35,569 nucleotides of DNA, from positions 1-35,569 of the forward strand of contig JAFGDF010000293.1 in the NCBI GenBank assembly GCA_016932235.1. Direction: 5' to 3'. This DNA is from Deltaproteobacteria bacterium. GTDB lineage: Bacteria; Desulfobacterota; DSM-4660; Desulfatiglandales; HGW-15. This document shows, one piece after another, positions 5,546-14,832 of this stretch. The position numbers were made by a program, and so were the translations under genes. The stretch's first letter is position 1. Each line of letters begins with the position of its first letter. The notes beneath the pieces are model-generated. The model worked only from the letters and a program-made list of their open reading frames with translations. It was not told the DNA's origin and did no database searches.

Positions 5546-6802
5546 TCATTTTGAGGTCTCGCGCGGTTTGATCACATTTTCCAACAGTGGAAGGAGTTTT
5601 TCGTTGTAGATGTTGTCCCATGCGTAATTTCTTATGACCTTCCTGAACATTTTATGTGGTTCCAGTTTATCGGTAAAATGCAAAATCTTTTGCGCTATGC
5701 TTTCAGGCGTATCGGCCAGATCAAAAAAACAGACATCATCCCCTGCGATTTCTAAAAAAGGCGGAATTCTCGAGCAAACAATGGGCAGTTTGATCATGCC
5801 CGATTCCAGAAGGGGGATACCGAATCCTTCCTGCAGACTGGGCAGAAACAGGATATCTGAAATCAGGTAGAGATCACGTATGGTTATACGGTCGACCGAG
5901 AATGTTTCACCGCTTTTAAAGCTATACTCAGCCATAATAAGCACGTCATCCTCTATCTCCAGATCCGCGGCAAGGTTCTTCAATTCATTATAGTATTTCA
6001 GGCTTCTTGGTTCATGGGGATCATGGGCGCCTGTGATCAGGAGGCGGGCAGTAAGACCCATATCATGCAACGCCCGCGTGACCCGAATGGACAACTCCAT
6101 ATTTTTCCTCTTGTGGAGACGTGATGGCTGAACCATGAGAAATTCAGTCTCAAAGAGACGCTGTTCCTGAATAAGCCGGACCGTGCCGGGATCAAGCCGG
6201 AAAAACAGTATCGGATCAATCCCGTTGGGAATAACATGAAGATCTTTTCTCTCTCCGTAGAGGTCTGCGAACATTTCTTTGCGGCTTTCCGAAATCACCA
6301 CATAGTGGATACCCGCGTAGGCCCGCTTCAGGATATTCCAGGGGAAAAGATCCATGTGCTTTGGGTATTCCGGATAAAAATAAGGAGAGTCATGATTCCA
6401 ACTGATGATCGGAATAAGGCCTTCCTGACCGATTCGGTGCAGAGCGGCGCTGAGGGGCAAATTAAACGGCATGGTAAGCACATTATGCGCGATAAGAACA
6501 TCAAAATCTTTCAGGAAATCCAGCATAAGCTCATATATCCTGCTTGTAAGGCTTTCCATCTTATTGACCTTGCCCTCAAGACTCAATTTATGGGCATTCA
6601 GGACCTGCCTGTTGAGAGAGCCGATAAGAGGATTTATCTCAATGTCTATCTCTTCCGCGAAGTTTCCTCCGTCTCCGGCAAAGACCTTGACTTTATGATC
6701 ATACCGGCTTAGCAGTGAGGCATGCTGGCGCACGATCTCCTCAACACCACCCACTACCGGCGGGCATGAATAATGGAGCAGTGCAATGTTATATTTCGTC
6801 AT
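5546..6802 (-). CDS. GT4-type glycosyltransferase
   Basis: A 418-residue GT-B fold glycosyltransferase. The N-terminal domain starts with NIALLHYSCPPVVGGVEEIVRQHASLL, the glycine-rich acceptor-side signature of GT4 enzymes. The C-terminal nucleotide-sugar domain has PSRLHKRKNMELSIRV near residue 230 and the E-x7-E motif in FLPSLQEGFGIPLLES near residue 330. It is cytosolic or peripheral at the membrane. Its ATG overlaps the stop of the upstream glycosyltransferase by four bases (ATGA), so the two are translationally coupled and probably act in sequence on one glycan. Sugar donor and acceptor cannot be read from the sequence. The gene lies inside the region bracketed by the fold-back elements. 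Confidence 0.9.
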   Translation of the reverse strand: MTKYNIALLHYSCPPVVGGVEEIVRQHASLLSRYDHKVKVFAGDGGNFAEEIDIEINPLIGSLNRQVLNAHKLSLEGKVNKMESLTSRIYELMLDFLKDFDVLIAHNVLTMPFNLPLSAALHRIGQEGLIPIISWNHDSPYFYPEYPKHMDLFPWNILKRAYAGIHYVVISESRKEMFADLYGERKDLHVIPNGIDPILFFRLDPGTVRLIQEQRLFETEFLMVQPSRLHKRKNMELSIRVTRALHDMGLTARLLITGAHDPHEPRSLKYYNELKNLAADLEIEDDVLIMAEYSFKSGETFSVDRITIRDLYLISDILFLPSLQEGFGIPLLESGMIKLPIVCSRIPPFLEIAGDDVCFFDLADTPESIAQKILHFTDKLEPHKMFRKVIRNYAWDNIYNEKLLPLLENVIKPRETSK

Positions 6803-8085
6803 GGCTCTCCGGCAGACAGGATTTTCGACATATTGACAAGATGCAGGAGCCGGCTCTCCAGTACCTCGTATGAAAAATACCGGTTGCCGAGCCGGTAATT
6901 CTCTTCGATCATCTGTTTCCGGCGCGCCTCGTCTGTCAAGACCTCAAATATTTTTTCAATGGTTTGACTGGTCACGAAACCCTCTATCGTGATAGTGTCG
7001 AAACCTTTCGGTTCTATATCGGCGATATAAATAGAATACCTGTTTACAACAATGGGTTTTTTATAATAGATAGACTCCAGGAAGGCATTGCCGAAGCCCT
7101 CGTATCCTGAAGGATAACAGACAAGATCGGCACATCGGTACACATCGCCTATTGTGTATTTTTTTTCATTACAGTTATTATAATCCCCTTCAGGGCCCAC
7201 CAGTTGTTCGATGGAAACCAGTTTTACACCGAGTCTTTGAGCGTATTCCTGGACCCGCTGGCTGTAAATATCCCCTTCATCATCGGCCGAATGGGATAGT
7301 ACAAGAACAGGGTTTTCGAGTTCCATGAGATTGATGATCTCAAGGCTTCTCTCGACCCATTTTCTGGGAACGATCCTGGTGGGTTGAAGGATGAAGAGAT
7401 CCTCTTCCTTTAATCCGATCCTTTCCTTTATATCGCCTGAGCAAACATCTGATTGGGCTGGAGGATTGGCAAAGTCATGCACATTCGGGATTATGGTGTT
7501 GGAGATACCTTTTCGATGGCTCAGTTGTTGGCTTGCAATGGAATTGATGACTGCGTGCTGTATCGTGGGGAGATTGGGCGGAAAAGCCCAGGCAAGATAA
7601 TCCTCCACCGCGTTGACCAGGAATCTTTCCCTCTCCCAGGAGAAATCATGGTGGTGAGCTATGGCGCTGAAACCTGTCTCCGCGATGAACTCTGCCAGGG
7701 CGAGCCCAAGGGGGATATTCAATGGAATGGCCAGCGCGTTTTCGGGAATGATTAAATCAATACCGAACCGACGGACAAATTCATAGATTACGCCTTTAAG
7801 GTATTCCCGAAGATCATGTATCCTTTTGGTAATCTCTCTCGGTCGAACTCCCTTTCCATAGCAGTGGTCATGGATTTCCATGATATCCGGATTTTGAAAA
7901 TGGGCCTCTCCCACGAGCATGCATTGCTCGGCCGGACGGTCGTTTTCCCCTGATAAATAAAAGCAGCGATAACCATTTCTCTCTAGAACGCTCGCCCACT
8001 TTTCGATCTCCAGAGAAACGCCGTCAGTACCTGCGATTCTTGTCGATACAAATCCAATATTCTTAAACCGCTTGCCATGGCCCAA
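6799..8085 (-). CDS. GT4-type glycosyltransferase (first of a coupled pair)
   Basis: About 428 residues, GT-B fold. The N-terminus (NIGFVSTRIAGTDGVSLEIEKW) carries the GxxGVSxE-type acceptor motif. The C-terminal domain shows LQPTRIVPRKWVERSLEIINLM and the E-x7-E motif in CYPSGYEGFGNAFLESIYY. Start choice: GTG at 8094 overlaps the ribosome site GGAGGT, whereas an in-frame TTG at 8085 sits 7 bases after it, so TTG 8085 is preferred. The stop overlaps the next glycosyltransferase start. A possible leftward -35 (TTGACA, 8159-8154) lies upstream but without a good -10. It belongs to the same broad family as its neighbour, yet the two proteins are not close copies, which suggests two different transfer steps. 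Confidence 0.88.
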   Translation of the reverse strand: MGHGKRFKNIGFVSTRIAGTDGVSLEIEKWASVLERNGYRCFYLSGENDRPAEQCMLVGEAHFQNPDIMEIHDHCYGKGVRPREITKRIHDLREYLKGVIYEFVRRFGIDLIIPENALAIPLNIPLGLALAEFIAETGFSAIAHHHDFSWERERFLVNAVEDYLAWAFPPNLPTIQHAVINSIASQQLSHRKGISNTIIPNVHDFANPPAQSDVCSGDIKERIGLKEEDLFILQPTRIVPRKWVERSLEIINLMELENPVLVLSHSADDEGDIYSQRVQEYAQRLGVKLVSIEQLVGPEGDYNNCNEKKYTIGDVYRCADLVCYPSGYEGFGNAFLESIYYKKPIVVNRYSIYIADIEPKGFDTITIEGFVTSQTIEKIFEVLTDEARRKQMIEENYRLGNRYFSYEVLESRLLHLVNMSKILSAGEP

Positions 8086-8224
8086 AAGAATCACCTCCGT
8101 TTCTAAAATTTGTAATCCTCGTTACTATGGCACTTACAGGACTTAACAAATTTTGTCAATAATGCCATCAACTCTTCACAATCTCTTTTAAGAGAATAAG
8201 GAACCATGCATAATTGATTATCCC

Positions 8225-8255
8225 GGAGGCTTTCGGACTTTGTCCGAAAGCCTCC
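8225..8255. repeat. Hairpin with CGGACTTTGTCCG core, copy 2
   Basis: GGAGGCTTTCGGAC, TTT, GTCCGAAAGCCTCC: a perfect 14-bp stem with a TTT loop. It has the same core as 5440-5466, but the outer stem has changed with compensating bases on both sides, so the pairing rather than the exact sequence is kept. The two hairpins flank the glycosyltransferase pair. Confidence 0.55.
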
Positions 8256-8299
8256 ATATGAAATTTAGTTTTCATTAAAATTTATCTGTTTTTCATTAA

Positions 8300-8629
8300 T
8301 GTCCGGTTAGTAAACTGCGTAAAGATCGCTGTATGGGGAACTCTTTTTTCGGTCGAACTCGTTCCTGGCTGGGTTGACGCATAATGCCTTACGAAGCGGG
8401 CGGAGGGTCATCTCAGTCGTTGTCAGGGGCAGATAAGGTTGAACAACCGAGAGGCATTCCGCCCGCCTGGCATGCGCCTTACGCAATTACCCAGCTTCCA
8501 AGGTTTTCGCCGATAAAAAGAGTTCTCCATACTGCGATTCCGGTAACCGGATATTGAGGTATTGTTATTTCATCGGTTTATTTACAGCCTTCCGATATTT
8601 TTCTTCAGCTGCAATTCCCTAACCGGACA
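8300..8629 (+). repeat. Fold-back (MITE-like) element, copy B, complete
   Basis: The element begins TGTCCGGTTAGTAAACTGC (8300-8318) and ends GCAATTCCCTAACCGGACA (8611-8629); these are 19-bp terminal inverted repeats matching at 16 positions. Within it, about 8325-8415 folds back on about 8455-8542, giving an arm of roughly 85-90 bases with many wobble or compensated pairs. Bases 8300-8543 match the reverse complement of 1-256. No target-site duplication is obvious (left flank ATTAA, right flank AGGCT) and there is no transposase. With 8095-8299 it forms a 629-base gene-free gap before the radical SAM gene. Confidence 0.7.
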
Positions 8630-8723
8630 AGGCTAACTTCTTTTAACACTCAATTTGTTCTTTAGCAACGTTATGTAGTATGCTAATGATTCATTCAAAA
8701 ATAAGGAAAATAGATTTTACTGT

Positions 8724-10361
8724 ATGAAAGTACTGCTCCTTCAACCGCCTATTCGTGATTTTTACGACACTGAGATTCGGCTCCAGCCCCTGGGGCTTTG
8801 CATGCTCAAGGCAACATTAAAAAAAGAGATGCCTCACATCGAGGTTGTTGTGAAAGATTACCATCAGGGCCACGGGCGAAAAACCGTGGCCTATCCGCCG
8901 GAGCTCTCCTACCTGAAGATCTATTACCAGTACCCTGATGCCAGCCCCTTTTCCATGTTTCATCACTTCTATCATTTCGGAGCGTCCTACGAAGACCTGG
9001 CCCGGGATGTAACGCTCGAAAAGCCGGACATAGTAGGGATATCATCCCTGTTTTCCGCATATTCATGTGAAGCCCTGGCCTGTGCCCGGAAGATCAAACA
9101 CCATCTGAATGTTCCTGTCCTGATGGGCGGCCCCCATGTTTCAGCCCTGCCCATGGAAGTGTTAAAAGATCCCAATGTGGACTATATTATCCGGGGTGAA
9201 GGCGAACAACCCCTTGTGCAGTTTCTGCGCGCGATGGAGTCCGAAAGGCCCATGAGTGAAGTACCGAACCTGGGATTCAAACATGAAGGCAAAATCATCC
9301 TCAATCCAATGAGTAACCCTCCCGACATCACCGTCCTCCCCTGGCCGGATTTTTCGGATTTTCCGGTTAACCGCTATCTATTTGAAAAAAAGCCTCTTTG
9401 TTTTATCATGACATCCCGAGGTTGTCCTCATCACTGCACCTTCTGCTCGGTTCACAAAACATTCGGCAAAGTCTTTCGCAGGAGGACAACAGAAGATATT
9501 ATTTCGGAAATAAAAGAAAGGTATGGACAGGGATATAGGGTCTTTGACTTTGAAGACGACAACTTAACCTTTGACAGAAAGGATTTTTACAACTTGTTGC
9601 TTCGTCTAAAAACAGAGATCCCATTGGAGGATGCGCGTTTTGTGGCCATGAACGGTATCTCATACATGAGCCTGGACTATGAGTTACTCGAAATGATGAA
9701 ATCTATTGGCTTCAAAAGCCTGAACCTTTCGCTCGTAAGCGCCAACGTCGAGACACTCTTAAAAGTTCAGCGTCCCCATACTGTGGGAAAATTCCTGGAA
9801 GTGGTCCGTAGTGCCCATGACCTAGGGTTTGACACTGTATGCTATCAGATACTGGGGTTGCCTTCTGAAAACCTTGATGACATCATCCGGACCATGACTC
9901 TCTTGGCCTCACTTCCGGTTCTCATAGGTGTTTCTATCTTCTACCTGGTCCCCGGCTGTGCCATATCCAGGGAGTTTTATCCCATGTCGCGCGAGGATTG
10001 TACGCGTTCGCGCTCAACTGCCATGGCCGTTGAGTCCTCGAGGGTAAACAGGGATGATCTGTATACACTGTTTAAAACGGCCAGGATCATCAATTTTTTA
10101 AAAGGGCTTCCGATAAGGGGCAAAAATGCATCTCTTAAAGAAGCGCTGGATAATGCGTTGATGCTGGGCAAAAGACAGAAAACAGGCAGCAAGCTCCTGA
10201 GTAATCTTCTGCATGATAAGAAGCTATATACCGCGGCTGGAAATGATTATATACCGTTACAGCGTTTCAGGACGAATCTCTTTTTCAGGGTCTTGGAAAG
10301 CATGTCACATATCCGTACTCAAACCGGAGGCATAATTGATATTTCATTTAATTTGACTTGA
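8724..10361 (+). CDS. B12-binding domain radical SAM protein
   Basis: 545 residues. Residues 1-170 form a cobalamin-binding-type Rossmann domain (MKVLLLQPPI, then KPDIVGISSLFSAYSCEALA and VPVLMGGPHVSALP, ending YIIRGEGEQPLVQ). The radical SAM core follows, with SRGCPHHCTFC giving the [4Fe-4S] ligands Cys234, Cys238 and Cys241 and FEDDNLTFD near residue 275. The C-terminal 120 residues are not recognised. Such proteins methylate or rearrange unactivated carbons in lipids, cofactors or natural products. It is the first gene of a rightward operon with an RND efflux system and an MFS transporter, so its product may be exported or may act on the envelope. No close upstream promoter was identified; the fold-back element ends 94 bases before the ATG. 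Confidence 0.92.
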   Translation: MKVLLLQPPIRDFYDTEIRLQPLGLCMLKATLKKEMPHIEVVVKDYHQGHGRKTVAYPPELSYLKIYYQYPDASPFSMFHHFYHFGASYEDLARDVTLEKPDIVGISSLFSAYSCEALACARKIKHHLNVPVLMGGPHVSALPMEVLKDPNVDYIIRGEGEQPLVQFLRAMESERPMSEVPNLGFKHEGKIILNPMSNPPDITVLPWPDFSDFPVNRYLFEKKPLCFIMTSRGCPHHCTFCSVHKTFGKVFRRRTTEDIISEIKERYGQGYRVFDFEDDNLTFDRKDFYNLLLRLKTEIPLEDARFVAMNGISYMSLDYELLEMMKSIGFKSLNLSLVSANVETLLKVQRPHTVGKFLEVVRSAHDLGFDTVCYQILGLPSENLDDIIRTMTLLASLPVLIGVSIFYLVPGCAISREFYPMSREDCTRSRSTAMAVESSRVNRDDLYTLFKTARIINFLKGLPIRGKNASLKEALDNALMLGKRQKTGSKLLSNLLHDKKLYTAAGNDYIPLQRFRTNLFFRVLESMSHIRTQTGGIIDISFNLT

Positions 10362-10423
10362 TCAGAAGTAATCAATAATATACACAACCACGTATGATTA
10401 TATACACCACCGAGAGATGTTTC

Positions 10424-11734
10424 ATGAAATTGAATAAATCGGTTATAAAAATGAATGAAAAATACTCAGTCAAGTTCTACATCTGTATTTTTTTTATCCT
10501 CATTTCGGCATTTTTCAATGGATGTAAAAACAGGGGAATTGACCATGAGGAGGAAACTCGAGTTCTGGTGGAAACGGTTCCTGTTTCTCAGGGAGAGATA
10601 GCAAAAATACTCCAGTTTACTGGAGGCATTGAAGCCGATGCTGAAGTCAAGATCTTTCCTCAACTCACCGCTACAATCAAGGAGATAAAGGTTGGTCTGG
10701 GCGATTGGGTCGAAGCAGGGGCCATCATGGCACTTCTGGATCCTGAAGAACTCGAAGCCCAGTTTGCTCAGGCCAAGGCGGCCCTTGAGGTTCATCGGGC
10801 CAAATTGGCACAGATGGAAACTGGGACAAGACCCGAAGAGATCGCTCAGGCTGAAGATCTGCTCACAAAGGCCAAAGCCGCCTTAAAGGAAGCGGAAAAT
10901 AATTTTAATCGCTCGAAAGACATGCTTGAAAGGAATATCATTTCCGAAAGGCAGTTTGAATCAGACGAACTCGCCTATACCGTTGCAAAGGCGGATTTAG
11001 GATCGGCCCAGGAGCGTTTAAAGATGCTCCGTACCGGCGCCACAAAAGAAGACCGTGATGCCTTGAAGGCTCAAGTCCGCCAAGCCGAGGCTGCACTTGA
11101 ACTTGCCAGGATCCGCTTATCTTATACCCGGATAACTTCTCCTCTAAAAGGTACAGTGAGTCAGAGATTTTTTGAAACCGGCGACCTTGCCATGCCCGGT
11201 AAACAGTTGTTCACCGTCGTTCGAATGGAAAGCGTCAAGGCCATCATTTCTTTTCAGGAAAATCAGTTTGGCTATCTGAAGGAAGGGACTCTTGCGCACG
11301 TTCGCGTTTCGGCCTACCCCAATGAAGAATTCATTGGAAAGATCGCGAGGGTGAGCCCCACACTTAATCCTCAAACCCGTATGTTTACCGCTGAAATCCG
11401 CCTCGATAACAAGACACATCTCCTTCGCCCAGGAATGTTTGCGACAATCACATTTTTTATCGATCCGCATCCTGACGCCATGCTGGTACCAAAAGAGTCT
11501 GTCCTGTTAGCTGAAGGATCTATGAATGGATTTGAGCGCAATGACGGGAAAGAGTTCTCTCAGAATTATCTTTTTGTTGTGGAAGGCGAAATCGCCCGAA
11601 AACGGGAAGTGACATTGGGGCATATTTCCGGTGATGTTGTGGAGATCCGTGACGGTGTAAAGATTGGGGACATTGTCATTACCAAGGGGTTACACAAACT
11701 CAAGGGAGACGATAGAATCAAAATAGCTGAATAG
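10424..11734 (+). CDS. RND efflux periplasmic adaptor (membrane fusion lipoprotein)
   Basis: About 436 residues. The N-terminus has basic residues, a hydrophobic core and the lipobox-like FFNGC, so it is probably a lipoprotein anchored in the inner membrane. Family elements run in order: a lipoyl-like half (AEVKIFPQLTATIKEIKVGLGDWVEAG), a long alpha-helical hairpin (about residues 130-230, Ala/Glu/Lys-rich), the second lipoyl half (LSYTRITSPLKGTVSQRFFETGD), a beta-barrel domain and a membrane-proximal domain ending LKGDDRIKIAE. ATG 10424 is preferred because GAGAG lies 7 bases upstream; an earlier in-frame ATG at 10394 lacks a ribosome site. The RND pump starts 13 bases downstream. No outer-membrane channel gene is present here, so a TolC-type partner must be elsewhere. 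Confidence 0.93.
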   Translation: MKLNKSVIKMNEKYSVKFYICIFFILISAFFNGCKNRGIDHEEETRVLVETVPVSQGEIAKILQFTGGIEADAEVKIFPQLTATIKEIKVGLGDWVEAGAIMALLDPEELEAQFAQAKAALEVHRAKLAQMETGTRPEEIAQAEDLLTKAKAALKEAENNFNRSKDMLERNIISERQFESDELAYTVAKADLGSAQERLKMLRTGATKEDRDALKAQVRQAEAALELARIRLSYTRITSPLKGTVSQRFFETGDLAMPGKQLFTVVRMESVKAIISFQENQFGYLKEGTLAHVRVSAYPNEEFIGKIARVSPTLNPQTRMFTAEIRLDNKTHLLRPGMFATITFFIDPHPDAMLVPKESVLLAEGSMNGFERNDGKEFSQNYLFVVEGEIARKREVTLGHISGDVVEIRDGVKIGDIVITKGLHKLKGDDRIKIAE

Positions 11735-11747
11735 GGGGGTGCCCTGA

Positions 11748-14700
11748 TTGAGCATTTCCAGCCTTGCCATAAAACGCGCCATTACCTTTACCATGATATA
11801 TATTTTCGTGGTGGGGTTTGGACTGTTCGGGCTCGCGCGTTTAAAAATAGATCTTTATCCTGATGTCTCTTTCCCCGTCATTGCGATCATTACAACATAT
11901 GCCGGTGTTCCGCCGGCGGATATGGAGACCCTTGTTTCAAAACCCATAGAGGAGGCGGTTGCCTCTGTTGAGAATATCAAACACATTCGAAGTATCTCCA
12001 AGCTCGGGGCGTCCTTAATCCTGGCTGAATTCGAATGGGGGATTGACCTGGATAAGGCGGAAAAGGATATCAGGAATAATGTGGATATCATCCGGGAATA
12101 CCTTCCCGATGATGCCAAGGAACCCCTTATTGTTGCCTTTGATCCGCAGAAGATGCCTATTCTCTTTATGTCCGTTTCAGGTCCCATGGGACCGGCGGAA
12201 CTCCGCGAAATCAGCAGACGGCAGATCAAGCCGGCCCTGGAACGTATTGTCGGCGTAGCGTCTGCGGACATTGCCGGAGGATTGAAACGCCAGATTCAGG
12301 TGCAAATCGATCCGGAAGCGCTTCATGCTTACGGTTTATCAACAGATATTCTTCTATCCTCTTTACGCAGGGAAAATCTAAACGTCCCGGGTGGGAAGAT
12401 CGAAGAACGCGAAACAGAATTTACTATCCGGACGTTGAGTGAATATGCCTCGGTCGAAGATATTGCAAACACGGTCATTGGATATCGCAGGGATGCCCCC
12501 ATTTATATAAAGAATGTTGCTTCGGTCATGGACACCTATGAGAAGATCACACGTGTCGTGCGTAATAACCAGAAACCCGGAGTGCTTCTTCTGGTATCAA
12601 AAAATTCCAAGGCCAATACCGTTCAGGTCGCGGACCGCGTGATGAAAGCCCTTCCCGATATTACAAACAGGGCGCCTGAAGGCGTAAAGACAGGAGTTAT
12701 ATTCAGTCAGGCCGATTTTATTAAACGATCCATGGGCAACCTAAGCAATACTTCTGTTCAGGCCTTTTTCCTTGCAGGCTTGGTACTGATGTTTTTCCTG
12801 CATAACATTCGTGCATCGATTATAGTCGCTCTTTCAATCCCCATTTCGATAATCGTGACATTCTCCGTCCTTGATCTCGCCGGCCTTACACTCAATATGA
12901 TGTCCATGGCAGGGCTGGCCCTTGCCGTAGGGATGCTCGTGGACAACTCCATTGTGGTACTTGAAAATATATTCCGGCACCGGAAAGATGGTCATGATAT
13001 TATTAAAAGTTCAGATTCGGGGACCAAAGAGGTATCAATGGCCATCGTCGCCTCAACCCTGACCACCGTGTCGGTCTTTTTCCCCGTGCTTTTCGTTCCG
13101 GGGATCGCCGGGGTCATGTTCAATGATATGGCCATTACTATCTGTTTTTCTCTTTTCTGCGCCCTGCTTGTTTCTTTGACTCTTATACCTCTTCTTTCTT
13201 CAAGGTTCCTTCAGGTGGAAGAACGTACAAAAATCAGATTCCTTAAACGCCTGTCCATTTTTATTGACTCTGTGCTTCAAAAACTCACGGATGGACATAC
13301 TGCATTATTGAATGGTTGTTTGAATCACAGAAAGACTACTTTGACTGTCGCATTGCTTCTTTTTTTAGGATCTTTGGGTCTTATTCCCAGGCTGGGAATG
13401 GACTATTTCCCCAACATGGATCAGGGCAACTTTGAGATCCAGTTGGAGCGTGCACCCGGCACCAGCCTGAATTCTACGGAAGAGACCTTCCGAAACATAG
13501 AGAACATAATCCTTGAGACTATCCCGGAGATGAAAAATCAGAATTCGGAGATCGGGATAGGAGAAGAATTCGGTGCATTCTCAAAGGGTTCTTATGCCGG
13601 GAGTATCCGGGTAAATCTCACAGAAAGAGAAAAGCGGAAAAGAGGTCAACTTGAGATCGAGTCCGCCCTGAGAAGGAAACTTGATCAGGTACCTGGAATC
13701 ACCTATTCCATTGTTCAGGGAAATTTTCTCGGTGAGGAAGGTGATCTGATCGTATATTTATATGGTGATGACCCGGAGAAATCCAGGGAACTCTCAGAGC
13801 GGATTAAACAGGATATTAAATACGTCCCCGGTGCTGTTGATATTACCACCAGTCTTGAGGAAGGCATGCCCGAGGTCCAGATCATCCCGGACAGGGACCG
13901 TATCTCTGCGCTGGGATTAAATGTATCACAGGTAGCTAATACTGTTTCCACGTATATAAAAGGAACCAAAGCCTCCATCTTTCGGGATAAGGGAGAGGAA
14001 TTTGATATACTCGTTCAATTGGATCCGAAATACCGTGATAACATCGATGTGCTCCAGAAGCTTTTTGTCACGACACAGGCTGGCTCGCAGATACCCCTTT
14101 CCAGTATCGCTCATTTTTACAGAGGACTTTCTCCAACGAGCATTTTAAGAAGGGACCAGCAGAGGGTTGTCAATATCTCAGTTACCGTGCGGGGAAGAAA
14201 TCTGGGTGAAGTCATGCGCGATGTTGAAGCAAGGTTAAAGGGCATATCACTTCCCTCTGGTTATAGCTGTGAAATCGGAGGTTCCGCTCAGGATATGAAG
14301 GCATCCTTTCAATGGCTGGCCGTTGCGTTTATAGGGGCGGCTTTTATTGTATATATGGTTATGGCATCCCTTTTTGAGTCTTTTATGGCCCCATTTATAA
14401 TATTCCTTACCATTCCACTCGCGATAGTGGGTGTAATCTGGATGCTGCTTGTCACAGAGACCTCTTTAAGCGTGGTGGCTTTTATCGGAATCATCATGCT
14501 CGCCGGCATAGTTGTGAACAACTCTATTGTTCTGGTGGACTATATCAACCAGTTAAGGGAAAGGGGCATGCCCCTCAGGGAAGCAGTTTTAACTGGCGGA
14601 CGAACACGTCTTCGGCCCATATTAATGACCGCCCTGACAACCATACTTGCCCTTCTGCCGCTTGCACTCGGCCTCGGCTCAGGCGCGGAATCCTGGTCCC

Positions 14701-14807
14701 CAATGGCCAGGTCTGTTATAGGAGGGCTCATTGCAAGCACTTTTCTCACCCTCCTGGTCATCCCGATAATCTATACCTATCTGGCGCCGAAAAAAGATAC
14801 GGAATAA
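11748..14807 (+). CDS. RND efflux transporter, HAE1/AcrB-type
   Basis: 1019 residues, the usual length for AcrB-like proton-driven pumps. There is one N-terminal transmembrane helix (ITFTMIYIFVVGFGLFGLARL), a large periplasmic loop with the conserved LYPDVSFPVI and PADMETLVSKPIEEAV, a central transmembrane bundle, a second periplasmic loop and a C-terminal bundle (AGIVVNNSIVLVDYINQLRE). In the helix equivalent to AcrB TM4 the motif is GMLVDNSIVVLEN, with one of the paired acidic residues as Asn, as in many HAE1 members. The start is TTG with AGGGGGGT upstream, 13 bases after the adaptor. It probably assembles with the adaptor at 10424. The substrate is unknown; the neighbouring radical SAM gene hints at an endogenous lipid or metabolite. 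Confidence 0.95.
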   Translation: MSISSLAIKRAITFTMIYIFVVGFGLFGLARLKIDLYPDVSFPVIAIITTYAGVPPADMETLVSKPIEEAVASVENIKHIRSISKLGASLILAEFEWGIDLDKAEKDIRNNVDIIREYLPDDAKEPLIVAFDPQKMPILFMSVSGPMGPAELREISRRQIKPALERIVGVASADIAGGLKRQIQVQIDPEALHAYGLSTDILLSSLRRENLNVPGGKIEERETEFTIRTLSEYASVEDIANTVIGYRRDAPIYIKNVASVMDTYEKITRVVRNNQKPGVLLLVSKNSKANTVQVADRVMKALPDITNRAPEGVKTGVIFSQADFIKRSMGNLSNTSVQAFFLAGLVLMFFLHNIRASIIVALSIPISIIVTFSVLDLAGLTLNMMSMAGLALAVGMLVDNSIVVLENIFRHRKDGHDIIKSSDSGTKEVSMAIVASTLTTVSVFFPVLFVPGIAGVMFNDMAITICFSLFCALLVSLTLIPLLSSRFLQVEERTKIRFLKRLSIFIDSVLQKLTDGHTALLNGCLNHRKTTLTVALLLFLGSLGLIPRLGMDYFPNMDQGNFEIQLERAPGTSLNSTEETFRNIENIILETIPEMKNQNSEIGIGEEFGAFSKGSYAGSIRVNLTEREKRKRGQLEIESALRRKLDQVPGITYSIVQGNFLGEEGDLIVYLYGDDPEKSRELSERIKQDIKYVPGAVDITTSLEEGMPEVQIIPDRDRISALGLNVSQVANTVSTYIKGTKASIFRDKGEEFDILVQLDPKYRDNIDVLQKLFVTTQAGSQIPLSSIAHFYRGLSPTSILRRDQQRVVNISVTVRGRNLGEVMRDVEARLKGISLPSGYSCEIGGSAQDMKASFQWLAVAFIGAAFIVYMVMASLFESFMAPFIIFLTIPLAIVGVIWMLLVTETSLSVVAFIGIIMLAGIVVNNSIVLVDYINQLRERGMPLREAVLTGGRTRLRPILMTALTTILALLPLALGLGSGAESWSPMARSVIGGLIASTFLTLLVIPIIYTYLAPKKDTE

Positions 14808-14832
14808 TTCAAACTGGAAGGAGGATAATATT

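Noticed and set aside
6236..6712. 158-codon frame antisense to the second glycosyltransferase
   Set aside because: The minus-strand frame carries the GT4 motifs; the plus-strand frame has none.
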